A stretch of DNA of 64,000 nucleotides from Dyadobacter sp. 676. GTDB lineage: Bacteria; Bacteroidota; Bacteroidia; Cytophagales; Spirosomataceae. The position numbers and the translations under genes were made by a program. This document shows positions 25,555 through 33,981 of this stretch, piece after piece; the first letter of the stretch is position 1, and each line of letters opens with the position of its first letter. Below the pieces are notes generated by a model. That model saw only the letters and a list, made by a program, of their open reading frames with translations, did not search any database and had not been told where the DNA came from. The stretch spans positions 5,315,001 to 5,379,000 of the forward strand of contig NZ_CP159289.1 in assembly GCF_040448675.1 (NCBI RefSeq). Direction: 5' to 3'.

Positions 25555-26106
25555 CTATCGGTCTGTGAGAATATCCCGGGTTTCCATCAGGGCAAATCCC
25601 AGCAGGTTGAGACCCTTCCATTTCCGCGGGTCGGCGGCATGCGGATCGTCGGCGGCTAAACCGATACCCCAGACCGGATCCACGGGGCTCGCCTCGACCA
25701 GGATTCTCGCGCCGGTATTCAACAGGAACCCGCGGAGTTCGGGGTTTTGGCTGAATTTCTGAATACTGCCTTCGAGCACGATCGCGCACCGGTTTTCCAT
25801 CCAAACCTCCTCCCGGAAGTTCTGGACCATTCGGCCTAGTGCTTTTGCCTCGCCGGGTGAATGACAGGCGATGATCTTGTCGCGCAATGCATCATTACCG
25901 AACACACGGGCCTTTTCGGCCATCATCCAATGCTCGGCGGTGCGATACTGTACGCCGCCAATTGTAAACGGCGCGTGCCACCATTGGCTTAGGCATGACC
26001 GGGTAATCAATCCGATCTTTGCGGGCTGGTGGCCCCAGAAATGAAGGAACTTCATTTTTGAATCCTGGTTTGACTTTTCCAGGAGCCATTCGAGATCGTA
26101 TTTCAT
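25555..26106 (-). CDS. NADAR family protein (DUF1768, YbiA-like)
   Basis: A 183-residue protein from MKYDLEWLLEKSN. The family blocks are clear: FLHFWGHQPA, CLSQWWHAPFTIGGVQYRTAEHWMMAEKA (conserved Glu and Trp), AKALGRMVQNF, KFSQNPELRGFLLNTG, EASPVDPVWGIGL and NLLGFALMETRDIL. NADAR proteins are N-glycosidases acting on riboflavin intermediates or on ADP-ribosyl/modified-nucleotide conjugates, and some act with anti-phage or toxin systems. The gene is divergent from the DinB gene with a ~90-nt gap. No partner for a defence role is adjacent. Confidence 0.88.
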   Translation of the reverse strand: MKYDLEWLLEKSNQDSKMKFLHFWGHQPAKIGLITRSCLSQWWHAPFTIGGVQYRTAEHWMMAEKARVFGNDALRDKIIACHSPGEAKALGRMVQNFREEVWMENRCAIVLEGSIQKFSQNPELRGFLLNTGARILVEASPVDPVWGIGLAADDPHAADPRKWKGLNLLGFALMETRDILTDR

Positions 26107-26195
26107 TGCGGCGGCACAGCGTTTGCCGTTTGATTTCCCGACCGGGATTTGCGGCACTATTTTTATAAATCGTTTAAAAAAAGAACAACTATCCT

Positions 26196-26697
26196 ATGAG
26201 CAACAGAATCTTAACCGACGCCTACATCAAAGAGCTGGAAGCGGAGTACATTTCGACCCGTAAGTGTCTGGAACGCATTCCGGTGACCTTGTTTGACTTT
26301 AAGCCGCATCCCAGATCCATGGAACTGGGTTACCTGGCTCTTTTGGTTGCCGAGATCCCCCCTGTGGATCACTTTTATGGTGGAACAGGGCGAAGTCGAT
26401 TTTGCCACTTACAAACGTTTTGAATTCACGACAACCGATGAATTGCTCGACCATTTCGAGGAGGTTTTCGACGGCGCCAAAAAGTCGTTGGCGGGTGCCA
26501 GCGACGATGACCTCGATGCTCCCTTCTATCTCAAACGGCAGGGCCAGGTGCTGTTCACCCAGCCCAAACGCGAGGGTATCGGTTCGACGATCAACCACTG
26601 GGTGCATCACCGCGGACAACTGACGGTTTATATGCGGCTGAAAGACATCGCCGTTCCGTCGATTTACGGCCCGTCGGCAGACGACCGCACATTCTGA
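26196..26697 (+). pseudogene. DinB-like protein, frameshifted at C6
   Basis: A 166-residue DinB-family (YfiT/DinB four-helix bundle) protein split by one base. The first part reads MSNRILTDAYIKELEAEY...MELGYLALLVAEIP. The run of six C at 26357-26362 is one too long; with five it continues AEIPLWITFMVEQGEVDFATY in the second frame, to GIGSTINHWVHHRGQLTVYMRL (His residues of the metal triad) and the natural end at 26697. Members are metal-dependent thiol or stress enzymes of mostly unknown role. A real mutation and a sequencing error are both possible. Confidence 0.85.
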
Positions 26698-27339
26698 TCA
26701 GCGGGGAGGACCGAACCGGTCGAACTGTTCTTTTTTGAGCTCTTCGAGGATTTCCTTCGTCGATTCGAAACTGGTATGCTGGTAGGCCCTCAATCCCAGG
26801 GTTTTAGCCATATTGGCGAACATAATGCGGTCGTCGAAATACACGCACTGGCTGGGCGTTGCCTGCGCGATGCCCATCGCCAACTCGAAAATGCGCGGGT
26901 CGGGCTTGCGCATTTTTACCTCGCACGACGAAATGAATGCATCGAAACAGGTGTGTAGTTTGAACTTCTGAATGCGGTAATCGTTCAATTCCTTACCCTC
27001 GTTATTGATGGAAATGATCCGGAAACCGCAATCTTTCTTCCATTCTTTGAGCCAGGCCAGCATTCCCGGCAATTCCACGGACTGCGAATACATGAATTCC
27101 TTGAAATCCTCCCGCACAAAATCACGCGGGTGGTTGAATATCACGGTGTCAAGGTACTGATCGAGGTTGACGCTACCGATTTCGTACACATTGAATATGA
27201 AATTGTGGAGCTGGTCCATTTCCTTATAGTTGAGGCCGAACTTTTCGGCCGCCAGGATGCGGGACTCATGGCCCCAGCCATTGCTTAAAAGGACGCCGCC
27301 GATGTCGAAAAAGAGGATCTTGAGATCGCTGGTCTGCAT
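26698..27339 (-). CDS. HAD-superfamily phosphatase (subfamily IA)
   Basis: A 213-residue cytoplasmic hydrolase. Motif I is ILFFDIGGVLLSNGW: the nucleophile Asp is present, but the +2 position is Gly rather than Asp, as in YihX-like members. Motif II is RIISINNEG, motif III KMRKPDPRIF (Lys), motif IV VYFDDRIMF (paired Asp). A helical cap lies between residues ~20 and 90. It would dephosphorylate a small sugar phosphate or nucleotide. The stop abuts that of the DinB gene (26697/26698). Confidence 0.87.
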   Translation of the reverse strand: MQTSDLKILFFDIGGVLLSNGWGHESRILAAEKFGLNYKEMDQLHNFIFNVYEIGSVNLDQYLDTVIFNHPRDFVREDFKEFMYSQSVELPGMLAWLKEWKKDCGFRIISINNEGKELNDYRIQKFKLHTCFDAFISSCEVKMRKPDPRIFELAMGIAQATPSQCVYFDDRIMFANMAKTLGLRAYQHTSFESTKEILEELKKEQFDRFGPPR

Positions 27340-27504
27340 GGAAAATATCTTAAAGGTTTGCCGTAAAGATGTGGGGATAATTTGTGATTTCCACTTGTAT
27401 AATCAGAATTGGTTTCGAAAGTATGTTTGTCTGAAATCTGGAACAATCTTGTAGATAATTATTGACACATTTGTATTCCACTATCTACTCAAAGCTCCTT
27501 GACA

Positions 27505-27798
27505 ATGATGAATGAAACTGTAAAACGCTACGAACGCATTGTTATGAACATTGGAGAACTAATTGAGATATCCGGGTATCGCAATGATTATCTGGCCGGT
27601 AAACTAGGGCTGACTACCGTCAATTTTTCGGCGAAGAAGAACCGGAAAACTTTCACGTTGGAAGAAATAAAGAAGTTGGCGGCAATTATCGACAACGAGG
27701 ACGTACAGGATTATCTCATGGCTGCCGAAATGGATGAGCGGGAGGATGACGCGACCATTACCCACGAAGAGCTTTTTAAACGGATGGGATGGAAATAG
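27505..27798 (+). CDS. Antitoxin of a RelE-type toxin-antitoxin pair
   Basis: A 97-residue protein starting at ATG 27505 (ATG 27508 is also possible). The N-terminal half is a helix-turn-helix-like region (NIGELIEISGYRNDYLAGKLGLTTVNFSAKKNRKTFTLEEIKKLAAII), suggesting DNA binding and autoregulation. The acidic C-terminal tail (MAAEMDEREDDATITHEELFKRMGW) is typical for wrapping a toxin. It overlaps the toxin start by 10 nt. The low-GC upstream stretch is likely the promoter-operator. Confidence 0.82.
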   Translation: MMNETVKRYERIVMNIGELIEISGYRNDYLAGKLGLTTVNFSAKKNRKTFTLEEIKKLAAIIDNEDVQDYLMAAEMDEREDDATITHEELFKRMGWK

Positions 27799-28064
27799 TA
27801 TACGCCGAAAGATTTTATAAGGAGCTCAGCAAATTGCCCGCCCGGGTTCAGCAGTCGGTGAAGCAGGTTTTGATAAAACTTAAAGCAGCAAGTAATCTGG
27901 AATCATCCGGCGTCGACTATGCGTTGATGCGTGGTAGAGCGAAAGGCGCCAAGTATTACAGGATTCGTGTCGGCGATTACCGGATAGGTGTTAAATACAT
28001 TCATCCGGATATGATTGTGATCATCATTGCCCGACGCGGCGAGATTTATAAGCTTTCCTCCTGA
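27789..28064 (+). CDS. RelE/ParE superfamily toxin
   Basis: A 91-residue basic protein with the RelE/ParE fold pattern: YAERFYKELSKLPARVQQSVKQVL, then LMRGRAKGAKYYRIRVGDYRIGVKYI, then IVIIIARRGEIYKL. The RIRVGDYRIGVKY strand pair is the usual core of mRNA-cleaving RelE-like members, with Arg and Lys as catalytic candidates and the final Tyr conserved. The upstream antitoxin gene overlaps by 10 nt, so the two are coupled. ParE-type gyrase inhibition is the alternative. Confidence 0.87.
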   Translation: MEIVYAERFYKELSKLPARVQQSVKQVLIKLKAASNLESSGVDYALMRGRAKGAKYYRIRVGDYRIGVKYIHPDMIVIIIARRGEIYKLSS

Positions 28065-28070
28065 GTAAAT

Positions 28071-28102
28071 GGCAATCGGTGCCGATATTCGCATCGATTG
28101 CC
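28071..28102 (+). terminator. Hairpin downstream of the toxin gene
   Basis: GGCAATCG (28071-28078) pairs with CGATTGCC (28095-28102) 7 nt after the toxin stop. The loop is 16 nt and no T tract follows, so it is only a probable 3' end. Confidence 0.4.
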
Positions 28103-28168
28103 AAGGCAGATTAAACAAAGTAAATTATCATTTAAAGGTCATCTTCAAACCACCACCCGGGGGACGTC

Positions 28169-29479
28169 TTACCGCCGCCCGCCGCGGAAGCCGCCGCCGC
28201 TAAAACCGCCCCGGCTAAATCCGCCGCCTCCTCCGTTAAAGGTGCGGGGGCCAAACGAACCATAGGACCGCGAAGGTGTGCTGAACGTATTGCCCCGCGT
28301 GATCGGACGATAACTTTGTGAGGGTATCGGCCGGAACGACGGGCCCCTGTCGAAGAGATAGGACCGCGAGCCGACGCGCGGATTGAAATGCCTGGCGGCC
28401 GAGCCGATAAACGCCGTTCCCGGCGAATACGCGTAATGCCGAGGGGCAATGGTGTGGTAGTAATGGTCATACTGGCGGTACAGGTGCGGATAATACCGGT
28501 AGGCCCCGCCAAAGAACCATCTGGAAAAGCCCGGCGAAGGCATCGCATACACAACCGGATATCCGCCTAACCCAAAATAGAAACCCGAGCCATAACCATA
28601 CAGGCCGGGATACCAGATCGGCGAGCCGTACCAGTAAGGGTAGCCGAACCAGTAAGAATACGGGCTGCCATAATTCACCACTTTATCGCCGGTGGGCGCG
28701 GGATAGCTGTAACCGCCCCGGGTAGCGTATTGCTGCGAAGCCTGGCTAAGCTCCTGCATGGCCTGGGGATTTTGTTTCAATTCATCCTGATAAGCGGCAA
28801 GCTCCTCCTTGTTCCCGGCTTCGATCTGGTCGTGGATCATGGCCAGGTCTTGCCGCACGTCGGCCGGATTGTCTTTGAAGCGTTCGCCCAGCCGCGCCAC
28901 AAGGTCGGAATGATCGTTCAGCAGCGAAAGAGCGTCCGGCATTTCTTCCAGGGTTTTGAAAGCTTGCCGCGCATCTGGGCTAAGCGGGGCAATCATATCC
29001 TGGAACGATCGGCTGGCTTCTTCATTGAGGTTGTCGACTCTCACCAGGTCGTCGTGGTGGTTGTGGTACAACTTCCAGGCCGCTTCTTTCAATTCGGTCG
29101 ACTGTTCGGGCAGCATACCCTCGATTGTTTCACGGGAATTTTTACGCGGAAGCGTCGCCAGCCGGTGCATCAGCTCGGGGTAGCGGCTGATCTCGTAAAA
29201 CCAGTTCTGTTTTTTCTGTGCGTAACCCTGAATGATTTGCAGGAACCCGGCACTGGTTTTCTCCCGGATTTGCGCGAGTTTAGCCAGAATGTCGGGATAT
29301 TGGGTGGCAACGAGGATATCGTTGCGTACGTCGTCATTGTAAGGTGCAATGGCTTTGAGGAGGCTTTGGTCAGTAACTATATTTTGTTGCGCGTTATCAA
29401 CCATTTGGTCGTCCTGGCCGTAACCGGTAAGGCTGGTGGCGGAGAGCAGAATAGTGGCAAACAAATGAAGCGGTTTCAT
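28169..29479 (-). CDS. Secreted Tyr/Gly-rich protein with DUF3300-like N-terminal half
   Basis: A 436-residue exported protein (signal MKPLHLFATILLSATSLTGYGQ). Residues ~35-250 are helical and hydrophilic with LLKAIAPYNDDVRNDILVATQYPDILAKL, reminiscent of the DUF3300 opening. Residues ~265-345 are Tyr/Pro/Gly-rich (YGSPYSYWFGYPYWYGSP), and the last ~60 residues become Arg/Ser/Gly-rich, ending in GGGGGFSRGGFSGGGFRGGRR. This suggests a structural or surface-adhesive protein. It lies upstream of no co-directional partner closer than ~100 nt. The family call is tentative. Confidence 0.7.
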   Translation of the reverse strand: MKPLHLFATILLSATSLTGYGQDDQMVDNAQQNIVTDQSLLKAIAPYNDDVRNDILVATQYPDILAKLAQIREKTSAGFLQIIQGYAQKKQNWFYEISRYPELMHRLATLPRKNSRETIEGMLPEQSTELKEAAWKLYHNHHDDLVRVDNLNEEASRSFQDMIAPLSPDARQAFKTLEEMPDALSLLNDHSDLVARLGERFKDNPADVRQDLAMIHDQIEAGNKEELAAYQDELKQNPQAMQELSQASQQYATRGGYSYPAPTGDKVVNYGSPYSYWFGYPYWYGSPIWYPGLYGYGSGFYFGLGGYPVVYAMPSPGFSRWFFGGAYRYYPHLYRQYDHYYHTIAPRHYAYSPGTAFIGSAARHFNPRVGSRSYLFDRGPSFRPIPSQSYRPITRGNTFSTPSRSYGSFGPRTFNGGGGGFSRGGFSGGGFRGGRR

Positions 29480-29666
29480 GGTATGATACTGTTAAAATTG
29501 AATGGCTTCCGAACTTTGATGATACCAAGGTATCGGTCGATTCTGTTGAAAAATTGAAGATCCGGCCATTTTGAAAATAAATTTCCCGCATAATTTTCCG
29601 GACCCACCACATTCCCCCAAACCGAAACCGTGAATACGAAAATGCCTGCGGGAAATATCTTTTAAA

Positions 29667-30230
29667 TTATCCCTGCTGCTGAACAGGGAAACTTTTCATC
29701 AGCTTTTTAACACCCTTGTTAATCTGCTTTTCAAGCCGGTTCGGATTGCTCACATCACCCGAAATCGCCTTTTGCCAGATTATATCCCCGCTTTTGGTGT
29801 CCACCACGTCGAGGACCAGCGTACCGTCGGTGCTGGTCGTGGAATAGGGGTAGCCGCCATATCCGCCGAAGCCATAGTAGGGGAGTCCCCAGCCAAACCG
29901 GCTCCAGCCCATCATCATGGGATAGGGTGGTCCTCCGTAATAGTTTCTGCGCACGCGTTGCGTATACGTATGAAATTGCAGGAGCAAATCGGGGTGTTGG
30001 GTATTGCGCGTCAGGCCCCGGCTTTCCAATGCCTTATCGAAGGCTGCCTGAATGTGATGGCGTGCCAATGAGCTGGCATACATCGGGTTCTGGTTAGTTT
30101 TCATGTCTGGTACAATCCAGTTGTAGGTCAATGCCTTGCCGGAAGCATTTCCCGGCTGTTGGGGACTTTGTGCGAACACCGCGGCGCTCAGCACAGTCAG
30201 CATTCCCAACAAGATAAGTTTCCTTTTCAT
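29667..30230 (-). CDS. DUF4136 domain protein
   Basis: A 187-residue exported protein (signal MKRKLILLGMLTVLSAAVFAQ). The DUF4136 pattern is visible: YNWIVPDMKTNQNPMYASSLARHHIQAAFDKALESRGLTR, PDLLLQFHTYTQ, and GTLVLDVVDTKSGDIIWQKAISGDV near the end. A Gly/Tyr-rich insert (FGWGLPYYGFGGYGGYPY) lies in the middle, echoing the neighbouring gene. Members are periplasmic or lipid-anchored and of unknown function. It is 58 nt downstream of the HtrA gene on the same strand. Confidence 0.85.
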   Translation of the reverse strand: MKRKLILLGMLTVLSAAVFAQSPQQPGNASGKALTYNWIVPDMKTNQNPMYASSLARHHIQAAFDKALESRGLTRNTQHPDLLLQFHTYTQRVRRNYYGGPPYPMMMGWSRFGWGLPYYGFGGYGGYPYSTTSTDGTLVLDVVDTKSGDIIWQKAISGDVSNPNRLEKQINKGVKKLMKSFPVQQQG

Positions 30231-30288
30231 TTTAAAAGGGTCGTTTGAAGGGTTTTCCGGGTTCCGAGCCCGGAAAACCGGGGTTACA

Positions 30289-31815
30289 TTACAGTCCGAT
30301 TGCGAAGTACCGGGTTTCCTCGTTGCCGGGATAAACCCCTTCGATCATCACTCCGCCTTTTTTGCCTTGCAGCATTTTCACGGCCTCCCGGGCATTGGCA
30401 ACCGGTGTTTTATCGATTTTGGTAATTACGAAACCCTCCTCCATGTCGGTATTCTGACGGATCTTGCCGGCATTGATCTGCGCCACCTGTACGCCGGAAC
30501 CGATTCCATACTCTTTTTTCTGCTGATTGGTCAGGTCTTTCAGTTCGATACCGAGCTGCTCCATCACGGCCGGGGAAGGGCGTTCGACGGCGGAAGGTTC
30601 CGAGATGCCTTTCAACGTCACGGTGATCGCTTTTTCGACCCCGTCGCGGTTCACATTCATGGTTACTTTGTCGGAAGGCTTGTGCTGGGCGATGGCTTCC
30701 TGCAATTGCGGCACGCTGGTAATGTCGTGGCCGTCGATTTTGGTGATCACATCCCCGATTTTGATGCCTGCCTCCCTGGCCGCACTTTCATCGGCGAAGT
30801 TCTCGACACGGACGCCTTCATCGACTTTCAGGTCAAACGATTTGACTTTTGCCGCATCCACCTCGCTGATTCCCACGCCCAGGTACCCGCGTTGTACAGA
30901 TCCGAATTTGGATATGTCTTCCACCACTTTATGGGCAATGCTGGAAGGGACCGCGAACGAATAACCCGCAAATGAGCCCGTTTGGCTTGCTATGGCGGTG
31001 TTGATGCCGATCAGGTTGCCGTTCAGGTCCACCAGCGCACCGCCCGAGTTGCCGGGGTTCACGGCCGCGTCGGTCTGGATGAACGATTCGATCGGCGCCT
31101 TGGCATTTTCGCCGAGAATATTGATGTTTCGGCCTTTGGCGCTGACGATACCGGCAGTTACGGTCGAAGTGAGGTTGTACGGGTTACCCACCGCGAGCAC
31201 CCACTGGCCTACCTGCACGTTTTCGGAGTTGCCGAACGACAGCGACGGAAGGTTCTTCGCGTCGATTTTAATCAGCGCAATATCGGTGTTCGGGTCGCTG
31301 CCGATTACTTCGGCCTTGTAGGTGTGCTTGTCGGCCAGGGTTACTTCGAGTGTTTCGGCACCCTGGATCACGTGGTTGTTGGTTACAATATATCCATCGG
31401 GATTGATGATTACCCCCGAGCCTGTGGCTTGCGGTTTTTCCATTTTACCGTCCGGGGCCTGCTGGCCGAACGGATTGCGATCACCGAAGAAGTCCCTGAA
31501 CTCCTCGGGTATGTCCATCTGACTAACCGTGCGCTCCGGTTTCAGCGTCGACTTGATGTGTACGACCGCCGCAGTGGCTTTTTTGGACGCAAACGAAAAG
31601 TCGGCGGGGATCATGGCAGCGGGTGCGCCGGCGCCCGGCGTAGCCGCTTTGCCGTCGAGCCGTGCAGGCCTTACAAATGGGGTGGCATTGTTGACCCAGG
31701 TAGAAATAGTGTCGGGTTTGCCGAAATGTTCGTAGGTAGCATAGGAGGTACCGCCTAACAGCGCGGATGCGAGGGCTATTGCGGTAATTTTTCTAAAATT
31801 TCTGGATGTTGACAT
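30289..31815 (-). CDS. HtrA/Deg-family periplasmic serine protease
   Basis: A 508-residue Do-type protease. An N-terminal helix (KITAIALASALLGGTSY) anchors or exports it. The trypsin-like domain has the triad in VTNNHVI (His), NTDIALIKID (Asp) and VNPGNSGGALVD (Ser). Two PDZ domains follow: GYLGVGISEVDAAKV...IKIGDVITKIDGHDI, and ELKDLTNQQKKEYGIGSGV...FVITKIDKTPVANA. It degrades or refolds damaged envelope proteins. The DUF4136 gene follows closely; the two-component system genes lie upstream on the same strand. Confidence 0.94.
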   Translation of the reverse strand: MSTSRNFRKITAIALASALLGGTSYATYEHFGKPDTISTWVNNATPFVRPARLDGKAATPGAGAPAAMIPADFSFASKKATAAVVHIKSTLKPERTVSQMDIPEEFRDFFGDRNPFGQQAPDGKMEKPQATGSGVIINPDGYIVTNNHVIQGAETLEVTLADKHTYKAEVIGSDPNTDIALIKIDAKNLPSLSFGNSENVQVGQWVLAVGNPYNLTSTVTAGIVSAKGRNINILGENAKAPIESFIQTDAAVNPGNSGGALVDLNGNLIGINTAIASQTGSFAGYSFAVPSSIAHKVVEDISKFGSVQRGYLGVGISEVDAAKVKSFDLKVDEGVRVENFADESAAREAGIKIGDVITKIDGHDITSVPQLQEAIAQHKPSDKVTMNVNRDGVEKAITVTLKGISEPSAVERPSPAVMEQLGIELKDLTNQQKKEYGIGSGVQVAQINAGKIRQNTDMEEGFVITKIDKTPVANAREAVKMLQGKKGGVMIEGVYPGNEETRYFAIGL

Positions 31816-31985
31816 AGCTATTAAATTGATTAAGTGTATTCAAATTTCAATAGCAATCCTGTCGTAATCCTGTGGACATTCTGAAGACATTTTGTAGTTG
31901 GCCTTGTTTTTCCGGAATCATAAAAAAGGAGGAATCAAAGACCCTCCCTTTATGCACTACCAGCCATGAAAATCCTTGTATTCTG

Positions 31986-33239
31986 CTACCAGTCCACCGT
32001 CAGAATGTGCCACGGACCGTCTGTTTTGTAAGTAAGCGTTTGTCCGTTCACCTGGCAGATCGTTTTTGCCAATGCCAATCCCAGTCCTAAAGATGCCGAA
32101 TGCGTACCCTCTTTACGAAACCGTTCGAAAAGCAGCTCCGGATCGATGTGGATCGGCGTGCCCGTATTTCGGACGATCAGTTTGCCCGCCGTAAGCGTGA
32201 CTTCAATAGTACCGCCCTGAATATTGTAACGGATCGCGTTCGTCAGCAGGTTATTCACCAGTACTTCGGCCAATGCCGGGTGCATGACCGGGCCTGTCGC
32301 TTCCGCGCTGGTTTTTACGGTAATTCCCCGCTGCTCGATCAGATCTTCCAGGTCGCGGAGTTTCCGGTTGATAATCGGCGCCAGATCGATCGGCTCGGTT
32401 CCGGCCAGAAACTGCCGGTTTTCAATTTTTGTCAATAGTAGCAATGCCTGGTTGAGCCTGGCGAGCCGGTTTGCCGCTTCGCTGATCTCCGAAAGCGCAA
32501 CCAGCTGGGATTCTTTCAGGCTTTCGTCCTGAAACAGCCCCTCGATTTTGGACAAAATCACCGCGAGCGGCGTCTGGATTTCATGCGACGCGTTTTCGGT
32601 AAATTCTTTCAGGTTCTGGTAAGTGGCCGCCAGCCGGTCGGTAAATTGTGTTACCGACTGATTCAGTTGTTCGAATTCGATGGTATGCTGTCTCGAAAAG
32701 GTCAATACCTCGTGCTTTTCGAGTTGGTAGGAGTCCAGGGCGCGCAATGTCTTGTAAAACGGCCGCCAGAGCCGGCGGGACAGCCAGCTGTTGAGGATGA
32801 GCAGTGAAATCAGCAGCAAGGCTACGATGAATGTCACGGTCATCACCACCGCTTCGAGCAATTGCCGGCGCTGGGCCAGCAGCTTGCTGATCGTCACACG
32901 GTACCAGGTGCCCTCCACGCGCTCGTAAAAAATAAGTTGCCGGTAAGGCTGGTATTCGTTTTCGAACTGATTGAACAGCTTCCGTTCGACAAGCACCGTA
33001 TGCCCCGGCGAGCGGACCGGTTCCAGCTGGAGGCTGTCGCCCAGTTGCAGGATGTACACCGGCAGCTCGTCGATGTGCCGCAGCTGCCAGCTGACCTTCG
33101 TCCTGCTGTGCATCAGTTCCTTGTTTACCTCCTGGTTGATCAGGTAATTCACGGAAAAATAAAAAAGAATCGCTCCCAGGGTAAGCACGCAAAGCGAGGT
33201 AATGATCTGGTATTTCAGGATGCGTTCCAGCAGTTTCAT
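31986..33239 (-). CDS. Sensor histidine kinase
   Basis: A 417-residue membrane kinase. Helix 1 is at residues ~9-30 and helix 2 at ~130-152 (VVMTVTFIVALLLISLLIL), with a ~100-residue periplasmic sensor between. The HisKA box is FTENASHEIQTPLAVILSKIEG, and the ATPase has an N box (VNNLLTNAIRYN) and G box (SLGLGLALAKTICQVNG). The start overlaps the response-regulator stop (ATGA at 33236-33239), so the regulator is translated first and the kinase is coupled. The signal is unknown; nearness to htrA suggests envelope stress, which is inference. Confidence 0.92.
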   Translation of the reverse strand: MKLLERILKYQIITSLCVLTLGAILFYFSVNYLINQEVNKELMHSRTKVSWQLRHIDELPVYILQLGDSLQLEPVRSPGHTVLVERKLFNQFENEYQPYRQLIFYERVEGTWYRVTISKLLAQRRQLLEAVVMTVTFIVALLLISLLILNSWLSRRLWRPFYKTLRALDSYQLEKHEVLTFSRQHTIEFEQLNQSVTQFTDRLAATYQNLKEFTENASHEIQTPLAVILSKIEGLFQDESLKESQLVALSEISEAANRLARLNQALLLLTKIENRQFLAGTEPIDLAPIINRKLRDLEDLIEQRGITVKTSAEATGPVMHPALAEVLVNNLLTNAIRYNIQGGTIEVTLTAGKLIVRNTGTPIHIDPELLFERFRKEGTHSASLGLGLALAKTICQVNGQTLTYKTDGPWHILTVDW

Positions 33240-33913
33240 TGTTCGCTGAATTTATAGCCTACGCCGTAGATGGATTTCAAGTAATCGGGGCAGCCTTTAT
33301 CCATGAGCTTTTTCCGCAGGTTTTTGATGTGTGTGTATATAAAATCGAAATTGTCCATCAGATCGGCATCGTCGCCCCAGAGGTGCTCGGCGATGGACTC
33401 CTTGGTAAGTACGCGGTTTTTATTGGCGATCAGATACACCAGAAGGTCATATTCCTTGCGCGTGAGGATAATTTCGTGCCCGTCGACGAGCACCAGATGC
33501 TCCTGCGGCTCGATCTGGATTTTGCCGAAACGGATCTGCTGGCTTCCCTGAAAATTCCGCCTGCGTATGACGGCTTGCACGCGCGCATTGAGCTCCGAAA
33601 GGTGAAAAGGTTTGGTAAGGTAATCGTCCGAGCCCAGATTCAGGCCGGTAATGCGGTCGTCGAGCGAGTTTTTGGCGGAGATAATGATGATGCCGGTTTC
33701 GGGATAATTGCGTTTGAGCTCCCGGACGGCATCGAGACCATCGCCATCGGGCAGCATCAGATCGATCAGCACGCAGTCGTAACGGTAAATATTGATCTTC
33801 TCTACGGCCGTCCGGTAATCCGCTGCCCATTCGCAAATGAAGTTTTCGCGCTGAAAATAGTTCTGGATGCTGGTGGCAAGTGCTTTTTCGTCTTCAATGA
33901 GCAGCAGTTTCAT
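33236..33913 (-). CDS. OmpR-family response regulator
   Basis: A 225-residue regulator starting MKLLLIEDEKALATSIQ at 33913; the frame runs further upstream but without similarity. The receiver has acidic IEDE, phosphoacceptor Asp in CVLIDLMLPDGDG (~residue 52), Thr/Ser-type IIIISAKNS and Lys in LTKPFH. The winged-helix output ends GVGYKFSEQ, with LTRKEYDLLVYLIANKNRVLTKESIAEHLWG as the OmpR signature. It is cotranscribed with the sensor kinase through a 4-nt overlap. Confidence 0.94.
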   Translation of the reverse strand: MKLLLIEDEKALATSIQNYFQRENFICEWAADYRTAVEKINIYRYDCVLIDLMLPDGDGLDAVRELKRNYPETGIIIISAKNSLDDRITGLNLGSDDYLTKPFHLSELNARVQAVIRRRNFQGSQQIRFGKIQIEPQEHLVLVDGHEIILTRKEYDLLVYLIANKNRVLTKESIAEHLWGDDADLMDNFDFIYTHIKNLRKKLMDKGCPDYLKSIYGVGYKFSEQ

Positions 33914-33981
33914 AGCTAGGTCTTTTGTGCAAATGAAACTACGAATTCTGGAGGAAATCTGAAGTCGCAATTCCTGCGGGG

